A DNA stretch of 64,000 nucleotides from Clostridium simiarum (GTDB lineage: Bacteria; Bacillota; Clostridia; Clostridiales; Clostridiaceae): NCBI RefSeq assembly GCF_018919175.1, contig NZ_JAHLQL010000003.1:308322-372321 (forward strand), in the 5' to 3' direction. The notes beneath the pieces were generated by a model that was not told the DNA's origin, did no database searches, and saw nothing but the letters and a program-made list of their open reading frames with translations. This document shows, piece after piece, positions 18,938 to 28,872 of this stretch. The first letter of the stretch is position 1; every line of letters begins with the position of its first letter. Both the position numbers and the translations under genes were made by a program.

Positions 18938-19753
18938 ATGAAAAAAATAACTACTTTATTAACATCATTATTATTAGTATCTACTGTGTTTGTAGGCTGC
19001 TCAGCTAAGGATAACTCAGCGGAAGGTTCATCAGATAAAAATAAAACTATAAAAGTAGGTGCAACCCCACTACCTCATGCAGAAATTTTACAGGAGGCTA
19101 AAAAAATATTAGAAAAGGACGGCTATAATTTAGAAATAGTAGAGTTTACAGATTATGTTACCCCAAATACATCTCTTTCTGAAAAAGAAATAGATGCAAA
19201 TTTCTTTCAACATGTACCTTATCTTGAAAAGTTTAATAAAGAAAGAAATACTAAGTTAGATTATACTGCAAAGATTCATCTAGAACCTTTGGGATTATAC
19301 TCTAAAAAGCTAAAGGATATCTCTGAAATAAAAGATGGAGCTGAAATAGCTATACCAAATGACCCTACCAATGGAGCTAGATCCTTAAAATTACTTCAAG
19401 ATAAATCACTGATTAAATTAAAAGATGTAGAACTTGCTACTGTAAATGACATAATAGAAAATCCTAAGCAATTAAAAATTCAAGAATTAGAAGCTCCCCA
19501 GTTACCAAGAGTTCTTCAAGATGTTGACATTGCTGTAATAAATACTAATTACGCTCTTGAAGCAGATCTTAGCCCACTAAAAGATGCTTTAGCTATAGAA
19601 TCTAAAGATTCACCTTATGCTAATATTTTAGCTGTAAGAGAAGACAATAAGGATTCCGAAGGTATAAAAGCCTTAACTAAAGCTTTAACTTCTTCTGAAA
19701 TTAAAAAGTTTATAGAAGATAAGTATAAAGGAGCTATAGTTCCTTCTTTCTAG
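18938..19753 (+). CDS. metQ: Methionine-binding lipoprotein
   Basis: A 271-aa NlpA/MetQ-family lipoprotein. The signal peptide ends in the lipobox VFVGC, with Cys at about residue 21, so it should be lipid-anchored on the outer face of the membrane. The mature chain has family segments such as VGATPLPHAEIL and EKEIDANFFQHVPYLE. It captures methionine and hands it to MetI. The ribosome site AGGAGG precedes the ATG. Confidence 0.95.
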   Translation: MKKITTLLTSLLLVSTVFVGCSAKDNSAEGSSDKNKTIKVGATPLPHAEILQEAKKILEKDGYNLEIVEFTDYVTPNTSLSEKEIDANFFQHVPYLEKFNKERNTKLDYTAKIHLEPLGLYSKKLKDISEIKDGAEIAIPNDPTNGARSLKLLQDKSLIKLKDVELATVNDIIENPKQLKIQELEAPQLPRVLQDVDIAVINTNYALEADLSPLKDALAIESKDSPYANILAVREDNKDSEGIKALTKALTSSEIKKFIEDKYKGAIVPSF

Positions 19754-19770
19754 GCAGAATATATAACTAA

Positions 19771-19852
19771 AAAAAGAAGAAAGATTAAAGATGATTTTTT
19801 TAGCTTATAAAAGCTTTTTAAAATGATTCTCTATCTTTCTTCTTTTTAATTT
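19771..19852. terminator. Bidirectional terminator between metQ and yitT-like gene
   Basis: The arms AAAAAGAAGAAAGAT and ATCTTTCTTCTTTTT (about 19772-19786 and 19833-19847) flank a smaller hairpin with AAAAGCTTTT. It separates convergent genes. Confidence 0.75.
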
Positions 19853-19866
19853 TTTAATAAATAGAT

Positions 19867-20721
19867 TTAAAAAGTTTTAAAGCCATCACCCAAGGTTTCA
19901 AATACTTCTGTTACATTAACAAAGGCTTTAGGATCAACATCTTTTATGAAGTTCCTTATCTTTATAAATTCTTTAGTATCTACTATAGTACAAAGCACCT
20001 CTATATTATGTTTAGAATAAGATCCCTTAGCATAATAAGTAGTGGCCCCTCTTCCCAGTTTCTTTAATATAAATTCTTCTATTAAATCTCGCTTTTCACT
20101 TATTATCCTAACCTCCATGCAGGAATTAAGCCCTTCAATCATTCTATCTATAACCATTCCATTCAATGTAACTGCCATAAGAGCATATAACCCCTCTTTA
20201 AGTCCAAATGTAAAGACTGCCAACACCGTGATAGTTAGATCTGACATAAGAACTCCCTTGCCTAAATTTGTATGGAAATACTTATTTAATATCTTAGCTA
20301 TAATATCGGTCCCTCCTGTAGAAGCATTTTTATTAAATATTATTCCCATACCTGCTCCCTGAATCAATATACCAAAGAATAACTCAAGCAAAGCATCATC
20401 TGTAAAAGGTACATTATGTGGATACACAACTTCAAGTACCCTTATTACGCCTGAAAGTAAAAAGCTTGCATATATTGTTCTAGCCCCAAATGTCTTCCCT
20501 ATCATTATAAATGCTATTATAAAAAGTATTATATTCATAAAAAACATCGACGTACCTACAGGTAGTACAGGGAAATGCTTATTTATTATCATAGCGAGTC
20601 CATTAACTCCTCCCGCAGCTATATCATTAGGCATTAAGAAAAAATATGTACCTATAGCCACAAGAGTAATACCAAAGGTAATAATCACATAATCCTTAAT
20701 ATTTTTTGTAACTTTATTCAT
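19867..20721 (-). CDS. YitT-family membrane protein (DUF2179)
   Basis: A 284-aa protein with about five or six membrane helices in the first 190 residues and a soluble C-terminal DUF2179 domain (about 200-284; LKKLGRGATTYYAKGSYS is typical). Members are widespread in firmicutes and their biochemical role is not established. The start has AAGGGGG upstream. A palindromic TGTAAACCTTTACA lies about 40 nt before the start. Confidence 0.88.
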   Translation of the reverse strand: MNKVTKNIKDYVIITFGITLVAIGTYFFLMPNDIAAGGVNGLAMIINKHFPVLPVGTSMFFMNIILFIIAFIMIGKTFGARTIYASFLLSGVIRVLEVVYPHNVPFTDDALLELFFGILIQGAGMGIIFNKNASTGGTDIIAKILNKYFHTNLGKGVLMSDLTITVLAVFTFGLKEGLYALMAVTLNGMVIDRMIEGLNSCMEVRIISEKRDLIEEFILKKLGRGATTYYAKGSYSKHNIEVLCTIVDTKEFIKIRNFIKDVDPKAFVNVTEVFETLGDGFKTF

Positions 20722-20759
20722 AATAAAACCCCCTTAAGTAAGTATTCATGTCAATACTT

Positions 20760-20773
20760 TGTAAACCTTTACA
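20760..20773. promoter_or_regulatory. Palindromic cre-like operator upstream of yitT-like gene
   Basis: TGTAAACCTTTACA is a perfect 6+2+6 palindrome, apart from its central CC, and differs by one base from the site in the glpKF promoter (11300-11313). It resembles CcpA-type sites, but the assignment is tentative. Confidence 0.45.
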
Positions 20774-20947
20774 TTTTTCATGAATAATTATTCATTTCTT
20801 ATTACTTATTACCCCCTAATGTATAAATAAATGATAAAAATATTATCCTTCTAGTGGCTATAATATAAGTATACACTAGCTTTCAGTAAAAAAATAGTTG
20901 TTTTACTTTGCTATGTAAAATTCTTTATCTTAATGCTTTTAAATAAT

Positions 20948-20970
20948 AAAAAACGAGGTTACCCCCGCTT
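20948..20970 (-). terminator. dnaB terminator
   Basis: On the minus strand GCGGGG-GTAA-CCTCGT forms a short stem followed by six T, beginning right at the dnaB stop codon. Confidence 0.7.
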
Positions 20971-20971
20971 T

Positions 20972-22306
20972 TTATTCTTGATGTATCATATCTAACCTTC
21001 CAAACTTACTATACTGTCCAAGCCATGCTAACTTAACAGTTCCCACGGGACCATTTCTTTGTTTTGCTATTATACATTCAGCTATGTTCTTCTCTTCTGT
21101 TTCTTTATTATAATATTCATCTCTATAAAGGAACATAACAAGGTCAGCATCCTGCTCTATAGAACCTGACTCTCTAAGGTCTGATAGCATAGGTCTATGG
21201 TCTGCTCTCTGCTCCGGAGCACGAGATAGCTGTGATAGAGCTATAACAGGGCATTGCATTTCCTTTGCTAATGCTTTTATAGATCTTGATATTTCTGAAA
21301 CCTCTTGCTGTCTACTTTCACTTCCACTGCCTGACATAAGCTGCAGGTAGTCTATAAGTATCAAATCTATACCATGTTCTATCTTTATCCTTCTACACTT
21401 AGATCTCATTTCCATAACAGTTATACCCGCAGTATCATCTATATATATCTTAGCTGCCGCTAAAGGTCCAGAAGCTTTAGCTATATTTTCCCAGTCTTGA
21501 TCTTCAAGATTACCAGTTCTAAGTTTTAACATATCTACATTAGCTTCTGCACATAGAAGCTTATAGGCTAACTGTTCCTTAGACATTTCTAAGGAAAATA
21601 CAACCACACTCTTATTTGCTCTTAAAGCTGCATACTGAGCTATATTCAATGCAAATGTAGTTTTACCCATAGAAGGTCTTGCTGCTACTAGTACCATATC
21701 TCCGCTCTGAAATCCTGAGGTTTTACTGTCTAACTCGGGAAACCCTGAAGGAACTCCAGTTATATCTCCTTTATTATTAAATAATCTCTCAATTTCTAGA
21801 AAGCCTCTTTCCAAAACAGAACTAATAGCTTCAAAATCGCTGGTACTTCTTTTTTCTGCAATATCAAATATCTTTTTCTCAGCAAAATCTAGAACTTCCT
21901 CTACATTATCTTGTTTATTATAACTATTTTCTATTATCTCTGTAGATGATCTTATAAGTTTTCTAAGCATGGATTTATTAGCTACAATATTTATATATGA
22001 TTGTAAGTTTGCTGTAGAAGGTACTGAGTTACTTATCTCTGCTATGTAAGTTATTCCCCCTGCACTTTCAAGCTTTTCTACAGCCCTTAGATGCTCAATC
22101 AAAGTTACCATATCTACCGGTACATCCTTTTGATATAACTCTAATATAGCTTGAAATATAACCTGATGTGCATCTCTATAAAAGTCATCTCTTTTTAATA
22201 CTTCTGCCGCTTGAGCTATGGAAGTCTTATCTATTATCATTGATCCTAAAACTGATTGTTCTGCTTCCATATTTTGAGGTAAGCTTCTCATTATAGGTGC
22301 TTCCAT
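20972..22306 (-). CDS. dnaB: Replicative DNA helicase
   Basis: A 444-aa hexameric helicase (called DnaC in Bacillus) that unwinds DNA at the replication fork. It has an N-terminal helical domain for primase contact, Walker A ARPSMGKTT and the RecA-like ATPase core including DLILIDYLQLMSG. The frame can be read from 22312, but AGGAG is best placed for the ATG two codons later, used here. It lies downstream of rplI and lonB on the same strand, a common clostridial order. Confidence 0.97.
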   Translation of the reverse strand: MEAPIMRSLPQNMEAEQSVLGSMIIDKTSIAQAAEVLKRDDFYRDAHQVIFQAILELYQKDVPVDMVTLIEHLRAVEKLESAGGITYIAEISNSVPSTANLQSYINIVANKSMLRKLIRSSTEIIENSYNKQDNVEEVLDFAEKKIFDIAEKRSTSDFEAISSVLERGFLEIERLFNNKGDITGVPSGFPELDSKTSGFQSGDMVLVAARPSMGKTTFALNIAQYAALRANKSVVVFSLEMSKEQLAYKLLCAEANVDMLKLRTGNLEDQDWENIAKASGPLAAAKIYIDDTAGITVMEMRSKCRRIKIEHGIDLILIDYLQLMSGSGSESRQQEVSEISRSIKALAKEMQCPVIALSQLSRAPEQRADHRPMLSDLRESGSIEQDADLVMFLYRDEYYNKETEEKNIAECIIAKQRNGPVGTVKLAWLGQYSKFGRLDMIHQE

Positions 22307-22341
22307 CAACATCTCTCCTATTTTTCAAAATGTAATGTAAT

Positions 22342-22368
22342 AGACTCCTTCTTTGAAAAGAGGAGTCT
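22342..22368 (-). terminator. Hairpin between lonB and dnaB
   Basis: AGACTCCT/AGGAGTCT stem with a 10-nt loop. The downstream sequence on the minus strand has no long T-run, so it may be a weak terminator or a processing site between lonB and dnaB. Confidence 0.45.
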
Positions 22369-22380
22369 CATTACTTTAAA

Positions 22381-24282
22381 TTATTTAAATACTTTCTCTA
22401 AAACTTCTTCAATACTTTCTACTGCTTTAACTTCTATATCTCTTAATCCTTGAGGTATTTCCTTCTCATTTTCTTTAGGCACTAAAACTAAATTTATGCC
22501 TTTTCTTCTAGCTCCATATATTTTTTCAAATATACCACCTACAGGCTTAACTTTACCTCTAATAGATATTTCTCCTGTTATAGCAATATCTTGTCTTATG
22601 GGCTTTTCTAAAAGAGCACTTATTATGCATGCAGTTATAGCCGCTCCTGCTGAAGGCCCATCAATTTTTCCACCACCTATAACATTTACGTGGACATCAT
22701 AGTCTTTAATATCCTTATCTGTTATTTTTCTTATTACTGAAGCAGCATTAAAAACTGAATCTTTTGCCATACTACCTGCTGTATCATTAAATCTCATTTT
22801 ACCTTGCCCTTTTTCTCTTGCAGGAAAAACAGCAGCCTCTATTTCAATAGTAGAACCCATAAAGCCACTTACACCTAATCCATATATATGTCCAATTTCA
22901 TACTTACCTGAGTTGTCCTCTAATGTATCGTAAGGCGTAAATCTTCCTATGGCTATTACCTCTTCAACATCCTTTTTGGTTACATATATTTCTTCTTTAT
23001 CACATTTGCCTCCATAAAGTACATATCCATAGGCATCAGATAGTATATTAACTGCTTTTCTACCTTCTATAGTATATCTACTAATTAATTCAGAGACTCC
23101 CTCTTCTAATTTAACTTCTAACTTTATAGCAGCATTTTCTACAATTTGTTGTATATCTTTTGAGGATAGAGGTTCAAAATAAACCTCAGTACATCTTGAT
23201 CTTAGTGCTGGATTCAACTCTCCAGGTTCTCTTGTAGTTGCTCCAATAAGAACGAAATCAGCTGGAGCTCCATTCTCAAATAGGTACTTTATATATTTAG
23301 GTGTATTTTCATCATCTGGATCATAATAAGACGATGAAAATTCCACTCTCTTATCCTCTAATACCTTTAAAAGTTTATTTTGAAGAATAGGATCTAACTC
23401 TCCTATTTCATCTATAAATAAAACCCCGCCATGAGCATCTGTAACCAATCCTGGTTTTGGCTCTGGAACACCAATCTCTGCTAAATCCCTTTTACTTCCC
23501 TGATATATAGGATCATGTACCGATCCTAAAAGTGGATTAGTTATTTCTCTTGGATCCCATCTTAATGTTGTACCATCTACTTCTATAAACTTAGCACTAT
23601 CTTCAAAAGGTGTAAACTTAAGCTTTTTAGCTTCTTCTAAAGCCAGTCTAGCTGCAGTAGTTTTACCTACCCCTGGAGGACCATAAAGTATTATGTGCTG
23701 AGGATAAGGTGAAGCTATTTTAGATAGTAGTGATTTTATAGCTCTTTCTTGCCCTACAATTTCATCAAAACTTTCAGGTCTTAAAAAGGTTTGAAGACTT
23801 TTTCCTAATTTTTTTGAATCTAAAACCTCTAATTGAGCATATCTTTTAAGTGTTTTAGCGTTTTCAGGTCCCTTTTGTTTCCTTATTATATTAAGTCTCA
23901 TTTCATCAATATACTTATCTTGTCTTTCCATAAGAGCCTGCTCAACTTGAGTTTCTATTTTACTTTGTATATACTTTCTTGCTAAGTTTTCAGATATCCA
24001 TTTATTGGTATCTTCCATGACTTTATCTATTTCTTTTTCGCTTGGTACAGAGGTGCAGATTCCTTTACCATCGCTAGCTATTTTATTTAATGCATAAACT
24101 CTTTTATATAAATCATCACTTTTAACATATTTTTGTAGCTTAAACTTTACAGTCCTAGATCTTACTGAACCTTCATCTAACACATTATTTAGCACCTCAA
24201 ATAACACATTTACCTGAGACTCTAGTTCCAATTCTTCATTTAAAACTTTTTGCATTTCTGATGCTTCTACTTGTGACTTCAA
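22381..24282 (-). CDS. lonB: ATP-dependent protease LonB
   Basis: A 633-aa AAA+ protease without the large substrate-binding N-domain of LonA. It has Walker A YGPPGVGKTTAA (about 196-207), Walker B VLFIDEIGELD, and a C-terminal Ser-Lys protease domain with the catalytic Ser in GPSAGAA and Lys in GKVKPVGG. A coiled region precedes the ATPase. Bacillus LonB is made in the forespore; here the gene sits between rplI and dnaB, so a housekeeping or sporulation role cannot be told apart. It follows rplI by 15 nt. Confidence 0.95.
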   Translation of the reverse strand: MKSQVEASEMQKVLNEELELESQVNVLFEVLNNVLDEGSVRSRTVKFKLQKYVKSDDLYKRVYALNKIASDGKGICTSVPSEKEIDKVMEDTNKWISENLARKYIQSKIETQVEQALMERQDKYIDEMRLNIIRKQKGPENAKTLKRYAQLEVLDSKKLGKSLQTFLRPESFDEIVGQERAIKSLLSKIASPYPQHIILYGPPGVGKTTAARLALEEAKKLKFTPFEDSAKFIEVDGTTLRWDPREITNPLLGSVHDPIYQGSKRDLAEIGVPEPKPGLVTDAHGGVLFIDEIGELDPILQNKLLKVLEDKRVEFSSSYYDPDDENTPKYIKYLFENGAPADFVLIGATTREPGELNPALRSRCTEVYFEPLSSKDIQQIVENAAIKLEVKLEEGVSELISRYTIEGRKAVNILSDAYGYVLYGGKCDKEEIYVTKKDVEEVIAIGRFTPYDTLEDNSGKYEIGHIYGLGVSGFMGSTIEIEAAVFPAREKGQGKMRFNDTAGSMAKDSVFNAASVIRKITDKDIKDYDVHVNVIGGGKIDGPSAGAAITACIISALLEKPIRQDIAITGEISIRGKVKPVGGIFEKIYGARRKGINLVLVPKENEKEIPQGLRDIEVKAVESIEEVLEKVFK

Positions 24283-24297
24283 TGTATATCCTCCCCG

Positions 24298-24741
24298 TTA
24301 TTCTGTAACAATAACAACCTTCATCTTTGTGGATATCTCAGGATAAATCTTTACCTCTACATCGTAAGTTCCTGTTTGTTTGATTGTATCCATAACTAAC
24401 TTCTTTTTATCTATATCCACACCATATTGTTTTTTAATAAGTTCTGATATATCTTTACTTGTTATTGCTCCAAATAGTCTTCCATTTTCACCTGTCTTAG
24501 CTGTCATCTTTATCTCTTTTCCCTTTAATTCATTTGCAGTTTTTTGAGCTTCTTCTATTTCAGCTAATTTCTTTTTTCTATCGTTTTCTTTTTTTGTATT
24601 TAATATGTGTAAATTTTCATTAGTTGCCTCTTGTGCAAGTTTTTTAGGAAATAAGAAATTTCTTGCGTATCCGTCTGATGCGTTTACAACCTCTCCTTTT
24701 TTTCCTAATCCTTTAACGTCTCCTAATAATATTACCTTCAT
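24298..24741 (-). CDS. rplI: 50S ribosomal protein L9
   Basis: A 147-aa ribosomal protein with the strongly conserved N-terminal [17 protein letters not shown], a long central helix and a C-terminal globular domain. It binds 23S rRNA domain V. Its ATG overlaps the end of gdpP by 4 nt. The gdpP-rplI-dnaB neighbourhood is conserved in firmicutes. Confidence 0.98.
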   Translation of the reverse strand: MKVILLGDVKGLGKKGEVVNASDGYARNFLFPKKLAQEATNENLHILNTKKENDRKKKLAEIEEAQKTANELKGKEIKMTAKTGENGRLFGAITSKDISELIKKQYGVDIDKKKLVMDTIKQTGTYDVEVKIYPEISTKMKVVIVTE

Positions 24742-26717
24742 TTTTTATCACCTTCCCTTAAGTATTTGGTTATAGCCATTTTTACTGACTGAACAGCTTC
24801 ATCCAAGGAAGCATCATAAATTTTAGCACCAGCCATAGTCATATGCCCACCACCACCAAGGGATTCTAAAATAACTTGTACGTTTATATCCCCTAAGGAT
24901 CTTCCGCTTATATTAACGTCCTTATCTATTGTAACAAGAACAAAGGAAGCTTGAATACCTGTAATATTTAGTAATTCATCCGCTGCCTGTGCTGCTATTA
25001 TAGTATCTTGAATATCTGGTGGACAAGTAGCAATAGCAATATTATTTTCCACTACTGCCGACTTTATTATTTCTGCCTTCCTTAAATAAGAAGATAAATC
25101 ATGTCCAAACATCTTTTTAACGTCTATAGTGTCTGCACCTAATCTTCTTAAAAAAGAGGCTGCTTCAAATGTTCTAACTCCTGTTTTAAAATAAAAGTTC
25201 TTGGTATCAAGACAAATTCCTGCTAAAAGGGCTTCTGCTTCAATTTGTGTAAGCTTTGGCTTATCTAACATATATTGTATCATTTCTGTAACTAATTCTG
25301 AAGTAGAGGATGCATAAGTTTCTATATATGTTAATATAGAATCCTCAATAAAATCAGGGTTTCTTCTATGATGATCGATTATAACTCTTCTTTTTATCAA
25401 ATTAACTACATCAGCATCTTGAACATATCCCATGCTATGGACATCCACTAAGATTAAAAGACTGTTATCATCAATCTTATCCTTACATCCCTCCGGATTC
25501 AAAAACAATTTATCATATTCACTATGTTGACTTAATTTATCTAAAATATATTTTATGCTATTGTTTCTGTCCTGTAAAACAACATAGCACTCTTTATTTT
25601 TCTTCTTTATAGCACTGCTTAATCCTACTGCAGCCCCTAAACAATCCATATCGGGGTTTCTATGCCCCATTATGAAAACATTACTACTTTCACTTATAAG
25701 GTCATTTAGCGAATGAGCTATAACTCTCGCCTTAACTTTAGTCCTTTTCTCTACTTCTTTTGTATTACCTCCATAGAAGGACAGTTTCTCTCCATCTTTT
25801 ATAACAACCTGGTCCCCACCTCTTCCTAAAGCTAACTCTTTAGCCTTATTAGCATAGTTATGGTTTTCTAAAGGGTTCTTTCCTCCCCTCCCTACCCCTA
25901 CACTTAAGGTAACTGCCAGTTTATTATGTAAATTTATCTCTCTAATAGAATCTAATATTTCAAATTTCCTTCTCATTTCTTTTTCTATATAAAGACTCTG
26001 AACGGAAAGCACATACTTATTAGAGGAATATTTTCTTATCATAGCATTTAAGCTTTGTGCATAACTATTTATAGTTCTCTCAATTTCCGCTACCAATAAA
26101 GGTCTCATATCTTCTTCAGTACTTTTTATAACCTCATCAAGGTTATCTACTTCTATAAGCATTATATTTTCTTTAGCCTCTATATTTTGCTTATTTGTTG
26201 TTACATCATAAAAGTATAGTATCAAAATAGAGTGCTTAACATAATTTTTATCGGAAGTATTTACAATGCTAGTATGAGCATCATAATATCTCTCATTAAT
26301 CTTTATATTATTATAGACACTTTTATCACCATTTAAGCTTTTTGTCATATCAAAGTCTTTAATTAAATAATTTATACTTTTGCTTAATATATCCTCTTTG
26401 TCCATTATAGCCGAGAATCTGTTATTATACCAAGATATATTACCCTTTTCACCTACTATTAACAATGGAAATGGAAGATTAACCAAAGTATTTCTTGTTG
26501 CCTCATCTAGATTTTGAGAGAAGTCCTCTATAAATTCCTTCCATTTATTCTTTTTTTCTCTTAAACTATTGAAGTTGTAATATGCAAGAAAAAAATAAAT
26601 TATGCAAAATATAATCCCTTCAATTATATTTCCTTTTATAAATAATAAAGCTATAAGTATAGCTATGATTACCATATAAACCTTTGTATTAGGAACTAAA
26701 TTTTTATATTTATCCAC
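24738..26717 (-). CDS. gdpP: Cyclic-di-AMP phosphodiesterase GdpP
   Basis: A 659-aa membrane protein: two N-terminal helices (about 13-50), a PAS-like domain, a degenerate GGDEF domain (GRGGDQV in place of GGDEF) and a DHH/DHHA1 phosphodiesterase domain with [11 protein letters not shown] and IDHHRRNPD. It hydrolyses c-di-AMP to pApA, which affects potassium and cell-wall homeostasis. The Trk potassium operon lies a few kilobases away, a suggestive neighbour because c-di-AMP controls such transporters in firmicutes. The start is GTG with AAGGAAGG upstream. Confidence 0.95.
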   Translation of the reverse strand: MDKYKNLVPNTKVYMVIIAILIALLFIKGNIIEGIIFCIIYFFLAYYNFNSLREKKNKWKEFIEDFSQNLDEATRNTLVNLPFPLLIVGEKGNISWYNNRFSAIMDKEDILSKSINYLIKDFDMTKSLNGDKSVYNNIKINERYYDAHTSIVNTSDKNYVKHSILILYFYDVTTNKQNIEAKENIMLIEVDNLDEVIKSTEEDMRPLLVAEIERTINSYAQSLNAMIRKYSSNKYVLSVQSLYIEKEMRRKFEILDSIREINLHNKLAVTLSVGVGRGGKNPLENHNYANKAKELALGRGGDQVVIKDGEKLSFYGGNTKEVEKRTKVKARVIAHSLNDLISESSNVFIMGHRNPDMDCLGAAVGLSSAIKKKNKECYVVLQDRNNSIKYILDKLSQHSEYDKLFLNPEGCKDKIDDNSLLILVDVHSMGYVQDADVVNLIKRRVIIDHHRRNPDFIEDSILTYIETYASSTSELVTEMIQYMLDKPKLTQIEAEALLAGICLDTKNFYFKTGVRTFEAASFLRRLGADTIDVKKMFGHDLSSYLRKAEIIKSAVVENNIAIATCPPDIQDTIIAAQAADELLNITGIQASFVLVTIDKDVNISGRSLGDINVQVILESLGGGGHMTMAGAKIYDASLDEAVQSVKMAITKYLREGDKK

Positions 26718-26788
26718 ATTAAGCCGCCTTCCTTATTAAAAAACTAGCTAATCGCTAAATATATTTGAAATTTAAGTCAATTTAACAT

Positions 26789-27799
26789 TTACTTTTTAAA
26801 TTTCTTTTTCAAGGAATTGTATAAGCTATTAGGATCTAACCTTCTTAAGTCTAACAAAATATCCATAAGACCTAAAAGTGTAGCAAAAATGTATAATGGT
26901 TGAAATACAAAGGCAAAAATTATTATAAATATCATTAAACCCTTTTTAATATTAAACTTATACTTTAGATAGTAACTTATTACTGAAAGCCCACTTAATA
27001 GTATTGTACATTGAAACACAATGGTACTGGATGTGTAGATATAATCTCCTATAGGCATATTTAATGACTTAAGTATAACCCCTAAACAAATTATAATTAT
27101 AAAAAGTGCAGCTACCCTATTATCGAAATACCAATGAGTAAAAGGTTTTGTTTCTTCTGTTTTGTACCCTAGCTTATTTAAAACAGACTTAGAAACTATA
27201 AAATTCACATAGGATGATATTAATCCAGTTAATATTAAAACTGAAGGTATCATCAATAAAATAAATCTCACATCCATTGAATCTATTACAGAAAATATTG
27301 GGTTAGAAGAAACATCAATACCCATACCTTCATATAAACTTTTACTTATATTTAAACTTTCTTTAAATGGTTCTATAAACATAGTTTCTATATATTTATA
27401 TAGATTAACCTTAAGTATCAAAGCAATATAAAGATAAGTCTTAAGTATAGTACCTGCTATACTTGCTATAGTTTGATATATAAGGGTCTTTACAAATCCT
27501 TTTTTATTTTTGATACAATATCCTAAAGTAAACCCTGAAAAAGTTATAACTATTATGGATATCAATGCAGATAAAGGATTAATAAGCATTACCATTAATA
27601 AAAAGCTGACTACAGAAGCTGCAATAGCAATCTTCACATCATGTCTCACATATAATATCACTATAGGTATTGGTAATATTATAGAAGCTAACAAGTCAAA
27701 AATAGGAACATAGTTTACTATAAAAGTAAATATAATGATAAGCCCAGCCATTAACCCCATTTCTAACATTTGTCTAGTATCATATTTTCTATTTTGCAT
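26789..27799 (-). CDS. DUF2232 (YybS-like) membrane protein
   Basis: A 336-aa protein with about eight hydrophobic helices and a charged C-terminal tail (SLKKKFKK). It matches the YybS/DUF2232 family that neighbours gdpP (yybT) in firmicutes. The function is not established. The ATG has AGGAGG at good spacing. It is the gene before gdpP in what looks like one operon. Confidence 0.85.
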   Translation of the reverse strand: MQNRKYDTRQMLEMGLMAGLIIIFTFIVNYVPIFDLLASIILPIPIVILYVRHDVKIAIAASVVSFLLMVMLINPLSALISIIVITFSGFTLGYCIKNKKGFVKTLIYQTIASIAGTILKTYLYIALILKVNLYKYIETMFIEPFKESLNISKSLYEGMGIDVSSNPIFSVIDSMDVRFILLMIPSVLILTGLISSYVNFIVSKSVLNKLGYKTEETKPFTHWYFDNRVAALFIIIICLGVILKSLNMPIGDYIYTSSTIVFQCTILLSGLSVISYYLKYKFNIKKGLMIFIIIFAFVFQPLYIFATLLGLMDILLDLRRLDPNSLYNSLKKKFKK

Positions 27800-27844
27800 C
27801 TTTTCCTCCTAAGATATATGTTTGTTAATTTTAGCTTTATAGGT

Positions 27845-28162
27845 TTAATTTCTTTCTTTTAGATGAGAGTGTAATTTCGAAAGATCCTTACCTTCTTTCT
27901 CAACTATGTCTTCTTCTATAATCCCAAGCTTAAGCTTTTTCTTCATTGTTTCATCCACAGCTGTATAAGAATAACCCAACCTCTCTGCCAGTACATATAA
28001 TATTATTATTGCCCCGGAAATGCATTCTAATATAGCTTCTTGAGCTACATTACTTCCCCTGGTTAATAGTTTGAAGAGTTCTCCGATTACACATAGAAGT
28101 TGTGCTTTAAGCTCTTCAATTATTTTTATATCAGACATTATATTAAAGCTATCCTTTTTCAA
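27845..28162 (-). CDS. MazG-like family protein
   Basis: A 105-aa helical protein resembling the short all-alpha MazG-like proteins found next to yybS in clostridia. The metal-binding ExxE pattern of active MazG pyrophosphatases is not convincing here, so enzymatic activity is doubtful. It starts at TTG (28162) after GGAGGG at ideal spacing. It is the first gene of the MazG-DUF2232-gdpP-rplI-lonB-dnaB run. Confidence 0.65.
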   Translation of the reverse strand: MKKDSFNIMSDIKIIEELKAQLLCVIGELFKLLTRGSNVAQEAILECISGAIIILYVLAERLGYSYTAVDETMKKKLKLGIIEEDIVEKEGKDLSKLHSHLKERN

Positions 28163-28320
28163 TATAAACCCTCCCCAAATACCTCATCTATACTTTTAAT
28201 GCTATTATACCTTAAAGACTACCATTAAAATATATCTCTATTGTAGTTTTTTTTCAATATTTATGCAACACTATAATAAAACCTTGATTTATCTTAGTTT
28301 ATAAGCTTTACATGATATAA

Positions 28321-28357
28321 AAAAAATACATTAAGCATAATCTCTTAATGTACTTTT
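28321..28357 (-). terminator. Terminator of the trk operon
   Basis: Minus-strand stem TACATTAAG/CTTAATGTA followed by a T-run, 20 nt past the stop of the last gene. Confidence 0.8.
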
Positions 28358-28377
28358 TAATTAGTAATTTCTTTATT

Positions 28378-28872
28378 TTAAACTTTTTTTCTTATTTTAT
28401 AATAATTAAAGCCTAATATACCTGTACAAATTGTTAATATAATAGATATATTAACCTTCTTCTTATTTAAATAAAACTCTCTTGCTTTTCCTTTTTCTAA
28501 AACCTTAAAGTCTTTAAGGTGTATATCTACATCTCCACCGTGCTCACTACATTCTCTATGAAACTCCCCTAAAACTTCAACCATATCTCCAGTACTTTTA
28601 TAATTACCAAATGTTGATGCTTCTTTTATAACATCACTTTTTCCCCAAATGCCTATAGCACTTGATCCATCATTTATATTTATCCAACTATAATCTCCTC
28701 TTTTCATTGCCTCGCCTATTGCCTCGCCCTTTACAAGCACAGTTGTCTTATCAAATTCCTTTGATTTTTCTACTAAATCATTTATAGATATATAATCCTT
28801 AGCAAAAGCTGTTTTATTATAAAATAACAATATTATAAAAATACTTATTAGCGATTTGATAATTTTACACAT
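28378..28872 (-). CDS. Secreted or membrane-anchored OB-fold-like protein, unknown function
   Basis: A 164-aa protein: an N-terminal signal sequence ending near TAFAKD (about residue 25), then a domain of about 90 residues with a beta-rich OB-fold look (VLVKGEAIGEAMKRG, YSWININDGSSAIGIW, GDMVEVLGEFHREC), and a C-terminal membrane helix (about 140-158) with a basic tail. Two cysteines lie in or near the OB-like domain. Its start overlaps the end of trkH by 25 nt, so it is probably cotranslated with TrkH. I do not recognise a named family. Confidence 0.7.
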   Translation of the reverse strand: MCKIIKSLISIFIILLFYNKTAFAKDYISINDLVEKSKEFDKTTVLVKGEAIGEAMKRGDYSWININDGSSAIGIWGKSDVIKEASTFGNYKSTGDMVEVLGEFHRECSEHGGDVDIHLKDFKVLEKGKAREFYLNKKKVNISIILTICTGILGFNYYKIRKKV